A DNA stretch of 64,000 nucleotides. Source: Branchiostoma lanceolatum (taxonomy: Eukaryota; Chordata; Leptocardii; Amphioxiformes; Branchiostomatidae). How positions within the stretch are numbered: position 1 is the stretch's first letter; every line of letters starts with the position of its first letter. The notes below the pieces were generated by a model. That model saw nothing but the letters and a program-made list of their open reading frames with translations. It did not search any database and was not told where the DNA came from. The stretch is from assembly GCF_035083965.1 (NCBI RefSeq), contig NC_089724.1:23216474-23280473 (forward strand), written 5' to 3'. Below are positions 46,101 through 56,474 of this stretch, one piece after another. The position numbers were made by a program, and so were the translations under genes.

Positions 46101-47776
46101 AACGTCAAGTCACCCAACTTTTTCCTTAGATCTCAGGCTGAGAGGCAGGCAGTTAACTTTGTTGTCCAAGGTTTGTTGGTCACACTATTATTTTCGCAGA
46201 GATAACCATGTGAACATTTAAGAATTTTCTTATTTCCTTTAGACCAGGCCATGTTTTCATGTACTACAGTAGTAATTTCTGGGGTTAATCTGAAGAAATC
46301 ATTTTTTTAAGATGGGACAAGAGAGTTGAAAGAAAATTGCATAAACAATCTCACACAACCTCCCCCCATGATCATCCCTGGTCCAACCACAATGAGACTT
46401 GCATGTTAAAAGAATCACTGAAGGGTCACAGCACTAAGTACATGTACAATGCAAATTGAGCATTTTTAGAACAGAGTGACAGCATGCATTATATGGATGT
46501 TGAATCTCTAGTTTCTCTACTGAATCTTATTGATACAATGTAGGTTCTGCAGCAGACATTTGTAAGTTGGCTATGATCCTTGTGGGAAAGCAGCTGGCAG
46601 AACGAGGCCTGAAGGCCAAGTTACTGATACAACTGCACGATGAACTTGTGTTTGAAGTTGCAGATGAAGAAGTGGACACTGTCAAAGGTAACAGGCAGTG
46701 CTAGCGAAAAATACTTTATATTTGTAGCATATTTTCTAAAGCATACCCCAACTGAAGGTAGCTTATCTAGCAGTCTCAAGTCTGTATTCTGATATCATGT
46801 TGTTTTCTTAAGTGTGCTACCCCTATGTTGGCCATCGAAATATTGTCGTAAACAGAGATAAGTAGATTATCAGCAAAGCCAAATCAAATTGGACTAGATT
46901 CTTCAGCTTTTTTCCCAATCACTGAAAGTTGCAAAGGTTTTACCTCTGGTGAACACCCTCAAACAACTTACTATCATGATGGCATACTATAGGCAGATGT
47001 TTGTAAGCTCAAAATGATAGATTTAACAATAAAGAATTAACAACATGGGCTTCCAAACAATGAGTTGAACAGAAAAAAAATCAAAGTTGGAGACAGCACT
47101 CGATGGCCATCTCATATATTCTTGTGAATGCTGGCCCTTTCAGACTAATTTCAGTTGATTTGCTGCGCATCATACATACGAATAAAGCATCTCATATAAT
47201 ACTACCCAATTTCCTGGACAGAAATTGGTTATATATTAATATGTAGTACATAATATGTGTTCCCTTATTTTGTTGAGGAAACTAGACTCATCTTGATGTT
47301 TCCTGTTTAGGAGTTGTCAAGGATATCATGCAGTCAGATGACTTGCTGTGTGGTGGTAAAATAAAGTTGCAGGTGACTGACTTTGTTTTTGCTATTTTGT
47401 AGACAAATGTAATCAAAAAATAACCTGCATTAAAAGTGACTGATATTCATCATGACCATAATTGCTATGTTTTAAGTTGGCTAATGTTGCTAGTGTGCTG
47501 GAATTTGTTTTTGCTGCAGTTTGACCAAGGGCTCAGAGTGTCCTTTCAATATGTGGCAACTTGTTTGAAGGAAATATTGTTGACTTGTGTTCTTGTTTCC
47601 ATTCATTTGGGGGGAGTGAAAGCGAGCCAAAATTGAATGTAAATTTGGAAATTGTTCGTGTATTTGGCTTAATAGCTCATCAGTCAGTTAACCTTTCTTT
47701 ACATGTGTTACAGGTACCACTCAGAGTGTCGATCAGTGTTGGGAAATCCTGGGGAGGGATGACAGACTTGGAGTGA
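34173..47776 (+). CDS. POLN: DNA polymerase nu (family A)
   Basis: Exons: 34173-34190, 34756-34852, 35580-37395, 37690-37852, 38114-38311, 38834-38976, 39286-39392, 39652-39776, 40138-40218, 41031-41091, 41451-41515, 41838-41921, 42154-42252, 42640-42696, 42875-42928, 43298-43317, 43629-43674, 43900-43966, 44082-44159, 44418-44532, 45025-45107, 45367-45438, 45592-45651, 46060-46170, 46544-46687, 47311-47372, 47714-47776; 1,362 residues (human 900). The first ~690 residues are Ser/Thr/Gln-rich and look disordered, mostly in one 1.8-kb exon. Then come an exonuclease-like domain without clear catalytic acids and the polymerase: ATGRLTSANPNIQ, motif A DFQSIEFRLLAH, O-helix DRERTKRVVYSIMYG, QAERQAVNFVVQGSAADICK and motif C HDEL. 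The end VPLRVSISVGKSWG matches human POLN VPLKVSLSAGRSWG. There is no helicase domain, which argues against POLQ. Exons 1 and 2 are the least certain. Confidence 0.93.
34306..34425. repeat. Long hairpin in POLN intron 1
   Basis: Arms at 34328-34351 and 34367-34389 (acttgctgtcttgt / acaagacagcaagt) pair almost perfectly around a 15-base loop. Pairing resumes farther out: TAGCCGTGGC near 34306 against GCCTCGGCTA near 34416. It is probably a small hairpin (MITE-like) element. Confidence 0.7.
34977..35075. repeat. Dispersed repeat, copy in POLN intron 2
   Basis: The block ctattttaacggtcac...ctaaaatttcat...gcaaat.tttgat..ctaacattt matches the reverse complement of 43150-43250 in POLN intron 15. 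The two lie inverted 8 kb apart. Confidence 0.65.
40235..40673. mobile_element. 439-bp hairpin element (MITE-like) in POLN intron 9
   Basis: CACCCCGACCAATCAAACCA at 40235 is the near-perfect complement of the end at 40673. The arms stay paired for about 190 bp each, around a 60-bp centre. A CTAA copy flanks each side (one base offset on the right), a possible short target duplication. No open frame is present, so it is non-autonomous. Confidence 0.85.
40701..40906 (+). mobile_element. tRNA-derived SINE, second family, with target duplication
   Basis: A-box-like TTAGTCTAGTGGTTTGC and B-box-like AGTTCGAATTTC lie in the 5' half. Flanks GAGTTAAATCAGT (40688-40700) and GAGTTAAAGCAGT (40907-40919) match at 12 of 13 bases, as for a retroposed element. 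It lies in POLN intron 9, just after the hairpin element. Confidence 0.8.
43150..43250. repeat. Dispersed repeat, copy in POLN intron 15 (inverted)
   Basis: Reverse complement of 34977-35075: aaatgttagcaatcaaatatttgcaat...gaaattttac...gtgaccgttaaagtagctaaaat. No coding capacity is seen. Confidence 0.65.
44715..45000 (+). repeat. Two-copy tandem duplication (162-bp offset) in POLN intron 20
   Basis: The string GAAGGCATTTCAGCACCATG followed by gagagtacatcaccag occurs at 44761 and again at 44923, with similar flanks (aactggtttcttag, aatgtgatta.tcag). It lies just before exon 21. Neither copy aligns with a known polymerase segment, so I do not call an exon. Confidence 0.8.
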
Positions 47777-48335
47777 TGCCATGGATGTTTTCTCAATGAC
47801 AGTCAGATCTGTTTTATTGGCAGCATTTGGAACTGAAGTGAATGTGCTCCTCTATCATTTTCTTGGACCTTTAGCGATGTTTTAACATAACATTCCATTC
47901 ACATTGAAGAAATCTACCCTTCAACACACAGAAAAAGATGCACATTTTTGTGACAAAATACCTAACAAAGGCCAACATTCTCTTTAATTTTCAATGTATT
48001 GTTTTGATTCACATGATCTGTTAGAAGAAAGTGGGAATGAGAGTATGTAATGTGCTAACCACTGTGACAAGATTTTTTTGCAGTGATATTTAGAAATTAC
48101 GAGATGAACAAAGAACAATATAGGAGAAAACCCTTTACTTCTCCTTCCTTTACAACAAAGCTGTAAATTTTCCAGACATGGGCAGACAGGAAAGTATACA
48201 TATCAATCATCCAGCATTTGATAACACACCCCAGGTGATAATATGCCGGCAAAGATTGTTGTTATTATTTCAGGTATTTCAGCGATGGTATTCAACAAAC
48301 TGTGGTCATTGAATAAAGCCACTGTTCTGTGTTTT
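47777..48335 (+). other. POLN: POLN 3' untranslated region with poly(A) signal
   Basis: AATAAA at 48312-48317 is the first strong poly(A) signal after the POLN stop. Confidence 0.65.
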
Positions 48336-49190
48336 GCATGGTTCCATGTTGTTCTCCAGTGCTACATTTGTCTACTACAGAAAGGAGACAATTTACAGTA
48401 CATGACACATAAGGTCAGAACAGGTGAAAACGCAAGGTCAGAGAACTCTAATCTCATGCAACCGACTCTAAATACGCGGTCGGCGTCACACGGCAGGAAA
48501 ATTGCTAATCACAGTCTGGGAGCTCTAAAGGACATTTTCGGCCAGAATAGGGCCGTTGTCCTCTAGATCTAGATCACTGTGCGATATTTAAAGATCAGCG
48601 CTAGCCGATTTCTGTCCAATACAACTAAGTAAATTTTCATGCAAAAAGTACCCTTGATTCTCTAGCTGACAATCTTGAAATTCGGTGACCTGGGCAGTGG
48701 CGATCAACAAAATCGGCCGACGGTTACGCCATCTTTATGTATAACTGATGGTTACATTTGTTTATATCACACGTCTCTATCCATGGCATGAAATATGCTT
48801 AATGTTAGATTGATGTGAATTGAAAAAATACAAAGGTCGGAAAATCGTAGTCATTTGGGTTAAAAGTATGCATAATTGGTTTACAGTGGATGACATTGAT
48901 TTACAAGCGCATTGCTTTTGTGCCTACTCAGGCTACAAATAATATCATAAAGGGCCGCAACTGTTTATCTCACATACAGCTAGATTTGAACTAGACATTT
49001 AGTTACTAAATCAGTGCCTACGTTAGAGGGTACGTCCACGACACTGCATGAATTAGTGTCTTAAATTGAGAAAGAGTCCGTTCGCATCACGTCCGTCTCA
49101 GATCCCTTACACTGGTCATGGCCTATAAGCACAGCGCAACATATTGCTACAGTCCGAACTCCGAAACTTACCGTGCATCATCAGGCTCTA
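48336..49190. other. Intergenic gap between POLN and the LRR gene
   Basis: No coding region or known repeat is seen. A small hairpin (ggacattttcggcc...gggccgttgtcc, about 48530-48561) follows the POLN 3' end. Confidence 0.5.
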
Positions 49191-50792
49191 TCATGGCAGA
49201 TATTCGTACTCATGGTCAGATCCCGGATCCTTCGTGATGTCAGGGGGATAGTGCTCATAGGCGTAGTCGGTATGTTCAGCACAATTCGAAGATGAGGCTA
49301 CATTTGGTCCTGGGAAGGCTCCAGCCCCACGGCTCAAAGGAAAGGGATGAAGTGACAGGATACCAACGTTCTTCTTCTGGGAGAGTTTGTTTTCGACAGG
49401 TGGGGTCACCCGCGGCAGTCTTAGTGGTACCATCTCTAACACGGCAGGGCCGGGAACATCTGCGCCAGTGCCAGTGCCTGGGAAGTTCGCTGAAAGACAA
49501 TTAGTACCAACAAACGATTGTTGCATCTGTCCTGAAATTGCGTTCACGTTGCTATCGAGGGCAGGGTATCCAGGTGGCAAAATGTACACACGCCGAGTGC
49601 CATTTTTATTCTTACGTGCTTGTTGGTAGATGATGACCCTTCGCGCTAGGTACACCATAGAGGAGATGAACACTACTCCAAGGAGGCTGCCCACTGCTAT
49701 GGTAGCTATAACGAGTGAACCGGACGAAGCTGACTGAGACACGGTAGTACTAGTATACGTGCTTATAGTGGTCTTCGACGTTTCCTTTTGATGGCCCCGA
49801 GGATCACCTTTAAATGCCACGTCACCCTGGCCAACTATGTATTGATCTGTAGGCTGTTTTACGACAGTGTCAGTTGTATACTCAAGACTTGTTTGTAGTG
49901 TAATGCTTCGAGACCATGCGGTGCTGGGAGAGCTATGACCCGTCTTTGGCGAGGAGGCAGTCGGACTAGACAGAGAGTTGTTCCCTTGGACGTTGCCAGG
50001 TCGGACAGTCCCTAACAATACCTCACCGACATGTTCTGTTCTGAGAACGCGCGGTGCCCTTGAGCTGTGAGCAACTTCTGAAGCTTGGCACTCTAGCAGC
50101 TGTCTGGAAACCTGCCACATGGGCAATGTCTGTAGTTGGGTCGGGGAATCACATGTCAGTTCGTTTATCCTTGCAATTGTGACGAGCAAAAAGCAGACCA
50201 TACACGATCTGCAACAGACTAATTGTTTATTTGGGTCTTGCCCTGCACCACAGGCCTGCAAACAAGCAAGTTTGTTAACCAACCAGCGGGTCTTGCAGTC
50301 ACAGTGGAATGGGTTGCTATGGACGACTAACCTTCCATTAAAGTGACTTTGACTTCCCACTTTAGGCTCAGTGATCGACACGAGCTGATTTTGGGACAAG
50401 TCTATAAATGCCAGTTCTGTGCCACCGGAGACAAGGACGCCGAAATCGAAGAACTTGATTCTGTTACGACTTAAATAGAAGAAGTTTAAAGCCGGCAAAT
50501 TGCGTAGAACTGAAACCCATGGCACAGAATCGATGAGATTATTACTCAAATCCAGCGAGGTCACGAGTTTTAGCAAGGGTAGATGTGCAATGTTCCTGAT
50601 TTTGTTGTGGCCGAGGTACATTCGCACAATGTCCTGCGGAATACCGTCGGGCACAGCAGTTAACTGGCGGAACCCACACGATACTGATACAGTTGGTGTT
50701 GAATGGATGCAGTCAATTGGCAAGTCACTGCCCTGTGCCCCTGCAGTACCGTATATGACGAGAAGATTCAGGATGCTAGCGAGGGTTGTCAT
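49191..50792 (-). CDS. Single-exon leucine-rich-repeat transmembrane protein
   Basis: A 533-residue intronless frame. Residues 1-19 form a signal peptide. Residues 28-39 hold a short N-terminal cysteine cap. About four leucine-rich repeats follow (41-150; for example LVTSLDLSNNLIDSVP and LAFIDLSQNQLVSI), then a C-terminal cap starting NPFHCDCKTRWL (160-235). A Ser/Thr-rich stalk leads to a membrane helix at about 359-383 and a 150-residue cytoplasmic tail, Pro- and Tyr-rich at its end (YAYEHYPPD, YEYLP). The cap carries an extra ~28-residue Cys-rich hydrophobic segment (CCRSCMVCFLLVTIA). Likely a cell-surface recognition or adhesion molecule, of the kind expanded in amphioxus; ligand unknown, and I recognise no orthologue. 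It faces away from SH3BP2 and converges on POLN. Confidence 0.85.
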   Translation of the reverse strand: MTTLASILNLLVIYGTAGAQGSDLPIDCIHSTPTVSVSCGFRQLTAVPDGIPQDIVRMYLGHNKIRNIAHLPLLKLVTSLDLSNNLIDSVPWVSVLRNLPALNFFYLSRNRIKFFDFGVLVSGGTELAFIDLSQNQLVSITEPKVGSQSHFNGRLVVHSNPFHCDCKTRWLVNKLACLQACGAGQDPNKQLVCCRSCMVCFLLVTIARINELTCDSPTQLQTLPMWQVSRQLLECQASEVAHSSRAPRVLRTEHVGEVLLGTVRPGNVQGNNSLSSPTASSPKTGHSSPSTAWSRSITLQTSLEYTTDTVVKQPTDQYIVGQGDVAFKGDPRGHQKETSKTTISTYTSTTVSQSASSGSLVIATIAVGSLLGVVFISSMVYLARRVIIYQQARKNKNGTRRVYILPPGYPALDSNVNAISGQMQQSFVGTNCLSANFPGTGTGADVPGPAVLEMVPLRLPRVTPPVENKLSQKKNVGILSLHPFPLSRGAGAFPGPNVASSSNCAEHTDYAYEHYPPDITKDPGSDHEYEYLP

Positions 50793-52030
50793 CTTTGCGG
50801 TTCAAGTCAGCACCTGTTGAAGCCGTGAACAAGAAAATGGAAGCTCTTCTCAAATCATGGTCAAGTAGAGCACGCAGAACTGTCACGCTGGCAATGGACG
50901 ATTTCTACGCTCACCTTTCCCCGGGAACAAAGGACGCCTGGTACAGCAGCCATATTGTGTAGCGTCTGAGAGACGGTATAATTCTATATTGCATAAATAT
51001 GTATCCTTGAAACGTCTGCATCATGACGTCAATCAAAGCACGTACACCACGTAGGCCCCTGACATATAGAAACAAGAGCTTTTAAAAAAAGCTGGCGTTT
51101 CGGCTACGTTTATGAGTGTGAATTGTCTTTTCCCTTTACTTGAAGTAAAATCTGCCAGAGGAAGTCACTCAAGGGCTGTTCAGTCTATAAGAAAAATTGT
51201 CATTTTGGGAAATGAGTACTGTTTTAATAGAGAAAGGCAGATTTGGGAAAGCAATTTTGAAGTTACGTCACTTAACTTAAGTGCTTTTGAAAAAGCTGGT
51301 CTTGGCCTACAACTTGTACTTATTTGTAAAATGTATAATAGGCTCATTATAAAAGCTATCAATGTAATTATGTACATGGCACGCAATAAAACATAAAATT
51401 TGAAAAAGCACCATTGAATCATCAGCACTATGGTAATTAAGTGAAATAGAAGTTCATAACAGCTAAGGTTCTATCTAAAATGACTACCAAATGTCAAACA
51501 AATCAACAGCTACCTCATCCGTATTATTCTGGTTTCCGCATTTACAACATTTCTTCCTTATTTTCCTGGGTAATTTTGCTAAAATTCATGAAAATTCCCA
51601 TAGTTTTGTGCCGAGGGGCGCCACTTTCCACGTCCGTGTTGTCTGAATGAAGTCGATACTGAACAATGGAGCATTTGCTACTGTAACAAAGAATCGCTGT
51701 TTTGCAAACAACATCAAGAGCCTCTGTTTACATCGGGGATAGAAGTTTAGTGGCGAGTGTTTTGCAAGAATCATCTTACCGCGCATAGGAGCCGCTGCAC
51801 GGTATTTTCCATTACAATGAACAGAAAAATTCGAATGCCGGGTTTGGAATCTATGAAGTCCTGTTCATAAGACAAAGGCCTTGTATATATTAAATGAATA
51901 TTTAAAAATAACAAATATAAAATATTTCTTTATTTATTAATGAGAAAAAATGATATTCATAAATATGATATTGATAGATTAATATAATATCAATATATAT
52001 TTTTGATATTCAATATCTAAAAAGAAAAAA
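50793..52030. other. Intergenic region, no gene supported
   Basis: The LRR gene promoter must lie near 50800-51000. Short frames (for example 51112-51396) have no recognisable similarity. From 51,870 to 52,020 the sequence is very AT-rich (repeated gatattcaatat/aatatga strings). Confidence 0.5.
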
Positions 52031-52032
52031 AA

Positions 52033-52110
52033 ATCCATGCACGGACACGAACCCGGATCTTCTAGGTCCGAAGTGCTTCGCGTTGCCAGATAGGCCAAGC
52101 TGCGGTACGT
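52033..52110 (-). repeat. tRNA-like sequence (SINE head or tRNA pseudogene)
   Basis: On the minus strand an A-box-like TTGGCCTATCTGGCAACGC and a B-box-like ATCCGGGTTCGTGTCC are spaced as in a tRNA, and a run of nine T follows, as at a Pol III stop. The ends do not pair into a clear acceptor stem, so I do not call an intact tRNA gene. Confidence 0.55.
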
Positions 52111-52319
52111 AACTAGTCACTCTGGACGTAATGCTATAACCTCACTATATGGTATCATTTATGCCGATTTTTGGTCGTTTTCTTTACGAAATCATTTTTT
52201 TCTTCTGCAATCTTGTGGAATAGATGTAATATGGTCATTTTTCAGGATATCAAAGTCCGAAACCACAATGCAATGATATTTCCGAACAGTTGTAGCAGTT
52301 ACATGCGGTCGCCCTCCTG

Positions 52320-52760
52320 TGTCACATGCAAATCTAGCCTGCCTGCCTTTTCGTGCTCTCTTGCCATATAAGGCAACGGCTATACAAGGATTTGGGAACG
52401 TATTGCCATATAAGGTCTTATTGTGTGCGACACAGTGTTGAACCAAGCTTCCCTGGTTCCTGCAAGGTAAAAGCCAGGACAATGCGTTCCGGCGCGCATG
52501 CGCCGAAACGCAAAAAATATCAAAGAAATCGAGTTGATTGTCTGCTGCCAAATGGGTCGGCTTGATTAAATTTGTAGCGTCCGAATATGATTGTAAGGGC
52601 TTCGCAGCACGACTCCTAACCTCATAGAACGATATGATACCTAGTAAATGTTGATCCACTGTGACACTCCCGGTTGCTACTGGCGGCTATATGGCATTTA
52701 TGAGAGAGCCGCTCTGTAGCCATGTTTCCAGCTCATGAAAATGGAGGCATTGTTTTTGAT
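52320..52760. promoter_or_regulatory. Promoter-like cluster: two CArG boxes and an NRF1-type site
   Basis: Two identical CCATATAAGG boxes (52364-52373 and 52406-52415), which fit the SRF consensus, lie 42 bp apart. A perfect GCGCATGCGC palindrome (NRF1 type) is at 52494-52503, and an octamer ATGCAAAT is near 52326. No gene starts here that I can prove. It could serve the LRR gene 1.6 kb away or a non-coding first exon of SH3BP2; a donor-like GGAG/GTATGAG lies at about 52998. Confidence 0.4.
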
Positions 52761-53532
52761 CCGTGTGTTATTTGTCTTGGTGTGTGTCGACAGTTATTTG
52801 AATATTGTACAGTGACAGGATCGATGTGAGGCGGAAGGTGGTGTAACCGGAGACTGACAGGATGCGCGAAGGATGGCTTGGCCTGGCTGTAAAGTTGGCC
52901 CCGCAGGCTGGCAGGAAAACACCTAGACAGGATTAAGGAGAAATTCACATCAATCAATAAAACGAGAAGTTCACAAAAACTCTAAAAATTTCACGGAGGT
53001 ATGAGATCTTCGATTTTTTTAATTTTTTCTTATTTTGGACTAAGGAATAAGTGATGAATTTACGGGACAGATCTAGATTCAGGCTCGGATGTTACTTTGT
53101 GTTACTGTTCATCGAAAGTTTTTGCTGACCTTGTTCTGATATGGGATTCGTGCCTGAAAACTGACAATGCCAAATATGATGTTTACCCTTTCGAGTAGTA
53201 GTCCAGCATGTTCTGCTACTGCAGTGGTCTGGACGCTCTTCAAGTGACATATGATAAATGTTTCTCATTGATTATGTAAATAAAGTCATCATTTGCATAA
53301 ATTATATCTGTTGATCATCTTCTCTACCCAACTAACACAAGTTGTTCAAAGTATGAAAGTCTTGTCTTAGCAAAGAAGGCAATTGAACCATTTCCACTTA
53401 AATTATGCAATTATGCTCCCGCAGTTCCAAAGCCGCTAGGGAGGGGGCCCAAACCTGCAGGACCTACACCCCCTTCCGAGAGTTATCTGTCTCTAAACAT
53501 CATGACCATAGCATGTCCAGAACACGAGATAT

Positions 53533-53706
53533 TATCTTCATCATCAGTCGACGTGCTTACGCACCGTCGGGGTTATGCCGCCCCTTACGGGGTGACATAC
53601 CCTTTCGTTGTCTAAGGCGGGGATGCGCCAGGTCTCCCGTCCGGGTTAATGGTGTAAATCACAGAATGGCTGATACGAGATGGAGGTTCGCCAGGCCCCC
53701 ATCCGG
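53533..53706 (-). mobile_element. Dispersed GC-rich retroposon-like repeat, copy 2
   Basis: Close match to 7981-8160, including the ATC tail next to AGTCGACG and ggggtgacataccctttcg. Its 5' part is interrupted by the hairpin element that starts at 53716. The 126-residue frame crossing it is not a gene. Confidence 0.75.
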
Positions 53707-53715
53707 GTTCACCCA

Positions 53716-53931
53716 TAGACTCTACCAGTCTCCCCCGGTCGCTGGGAAAATAGTAGAAATTGGCCAAATAGAGTCAAATGTTTGAAGGGAGTTGGCTACG
53801 GAGAGAGGGTCAAATTCGCAACCGGTTGCGAATTTGACCCTCTCTCCGTAGCCAACTCCCTTCAAACATTTGACTCTATTTGGCCAATTTCTACTATTTT
53901 CCCAGGGACCGGGGGAGACTGGTAGAGTCTA
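53716..53931. mobile_element. 216-bp perfect hairpin transposon (MITE) with 9-bp target-site duplication
   Basis: The two ~108-bp arms are near-exact inverted copies meeting at CAACCGGTTG (53819-53828), with ends TAGACTCTACCAG and CTGGTAGAGTCTA. The flanks GTTCACCCA (53707-53715) and GTTCACCCA (53932-53940) are identical. A 9-bp duplication suits Mutator-like elements better than hAT (8 bp). There is no open frame, so it is non-autonomous. Confidence 0.93.
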
Positions 53932-53940
53932 GTTCACCCA

Positions 53941-56470
53941 GCTCGCTTTCAGTCAACAGCTACACGAAAATGACAACAGTAGACGCATGAGTCATGACTT
54001 TTAATTTTGATCTTATTTTGTTCTATTTGAAGTAAGTAAACAGAGACTGGGCATATGAGGCTGCATCTGACTCAATGTTTGCATCAGGACCACCTCAAAA
54101 GACGCAAAGTTGTATTGAAGTTTGAAAACTTGTGTCATTGTTTTTAATTGCTATACGATGCCCCGCTGTGATAGAGTATATCTCATGTCATTAAGCAAAT
54201 GTGCTTCAAGAATTTGCAGATCTATAAAGTCACTTCATTTTGCTATTTGGTCCATAGCAGCTCTACTATCATTGCAGCATAGATCAAACGTATCAAAATT
54301 AGAAAACAAGAGTCTTAGGACCCAAAATCTCCATGAAACTTTGTTTTTTATTGTTTTTTTTTTTAATTTTATATCCTATCAACCTTCCCGCGGACTGATT
54401 CTCTTGGCCATTTATTCCCCTTTTCATGTTTTTGCCGAAGTCTACAATCCATTCCCCCGTAAGAAGACCTGTTTACGGTTTAGTTGAGGCTCTAGCTTTA
54501 GTTGAGGCTCTAGCTTTAATTATTCTGCCGGGAATAGTCCACTATAAACAGTACACCTAATAGCGATCATAGTCGATAAGAAGACTTGGCAATCGTAATG
54601 TTTCATGCTTCAACAACTCTTTTTAATATATATCTATTTGTGAATAGAATGCTTTTTAATCCCCTCGATCTTTAAAAAAAAGGTGTAGCAAACTGAAACA
54701 TTATCGTAAGTGAAGTCATATGAACCTGGCCACCCCTCCTCATTTGCATACTGAGTCCCGCTGTCCCCGGAAGTAAGTTATAATGCCTGGAAGTTAGTTT
54801 CACATCCCCGAACTCTTCACTAACTTTAGCTTTTACTGCCGACCAGGAAGGAATCCATGTCCAGTATCTCAAACTATGCAACATGCGGGGAAGTTAAGGA
54901 TCCAGTAGAGAAGAAGAGGGGTCCAGGAAACCTGTCGGTAAGAATTCAGATTCGTCAAGTCTGTTGTAGAGTGAGTGGTGGCACGATCATAATTTTGGGT
55001 TCACGGCCGGTACTGTATATCCAGAAGCAAGGGTCATATTCATCAGGCGTGTTAGGCGATGGTAGTAGTATACGTAACTGTTTAGCTGAATCATGGACAT
55101 GATGATACTTAAGGACAATGTGCCACGTCTACTAAGGTGTCAGGTGGTTTGAAACGGATTATCTTCACCGTTGCCCCAACATGATTTTATTTGGATGGAT
55201 ACGGTTGAGTACCCACACGGAAAGTTGAACCCACTTTACGTTGTTACTGTAACACTACTAACAACAGCAGGGTTAATTCAAACGGAAGCAACCATGGCCA
55301 TGACCCGATCATGTCACAAGGAAGGGGGTCTCGTGCCGTTTCTCATCGTCATTAAAACTACTGTTGACTTGACTCTACTTAATAATCTTGTCGAAAAATA
55401 GTGTAACGTTTATACACATTTAAGCTGTTACTTATTAACTAGAAAAAGGCAATGAAGAATAGTGGTAGAACTGATGAGAAAAAGTCTCATAATACAACGT
55501 ACAAAATTGAATTTTTCATCAGTAGGTTTGTAACATGTACAGTTGTTAATTTCTCCATCACTCCAAAGTGGAAATAAAAGCAATTAACTGTTAAAACGTT
55601 AAATGCAAGCTAAAATGGCTCACTGACTCATTGTAACCCATATGAGGAAGTCATGCACTAATTAAATTCCTGTTGTTTCAACATCCCTTGTGTGAGTAAT
55701 ACAGATACAGAAGTGATGGCATTTTAAAAAGCTCAGACTCTCAAAGGCTGTTGACAGGATGTTCCTGCCACTAAGAATTTCCTTGCACTATTGTCAAGTA
55801 TTACACTGAACAACCTGTCACATCTAACATCTACTAACATAATTTCACCGGGGTACATAATTCTGCCACCCTGAAAAGATACATCCAAACAGATCTCTAA
55901 CCCAACGTGTCACAAGAGTGTCACATAAAGTCCTTGCCCCGTATGCCTTTTAGACTCGGATGAGTTTGGGTGAGGTTGGGTGAGGTGTTTAGGCATACCC
56001 CTTCTGCCATGTAACGTTAAGTCATTCAAATTCATGTGGAGATTTTTCTAGATGTGATTGATTTAGGTATATTCGTGTTCCCTAATAACTTTATGTAGTC
56101 TATTGAATATTCATGGTCACAGATATAGAATCTCATTTTACCTTCTTTCAAAAGCACTTGCTTGTATATTTGTTATCTTCATGAAAAAATACATTTTCAT
56201 GGGGATATTGTTTTGAGTATGTTTGTGTGTATGTACATGTATATGTGTGTCTCCGGATGCTTAAAGTCAGCATTACTGAAGAACGTGAAGATGGATTGTA
56301 ATGATATTTGGTATGTGGGTAGGTGTTGGCCAAGGTCGATTTTGGGCCCCCTGGTATGTGTCACTGGAACTGTAATGGCGTATTTGTCTAAATCTTAAAG
56401 TAGAATAACTGAAGAAAGGAGCAACAGATTTTTATGTTATCTACGATGCAGGTAGCTTAGACAGCGATGT
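53941..56470. other. Intergenic region, no gene supported
   Basis: Only short frames without recognisable similarity. An 18-bp tandem duplication (ttagttgaggctctagct) lies at about 54480-54518, and a short TGGGTGAGGT duplication at 55967-55986. Confidence 0.45.
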
Positions 56471-56474
56471 ACAC

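Noticed and set aside
49191-50792. Hidden intron in the LRR gene cap
   Set aside because: The plausible GT-AG pairs remove 40 or 79 bases and break the frame; the open frame is complete without splicing.
52033-52110. Functional tRNA gene
   Set aside because: The A and B boxes and T-run are present, but no seven-base acceptor stem forms and the anticodon arm is unclear.
52192-52659. 155-residue open frame on the minus strand
   Set aside because: No recognisable domain, no splice context, and it overlaps the CArG/NRF1 cluster; probably a chance frame.
53405-53785. 126-residue open frame on the plus strand
   Set aside because: It runs through a dispersed repeat and into the hairpin transposon.
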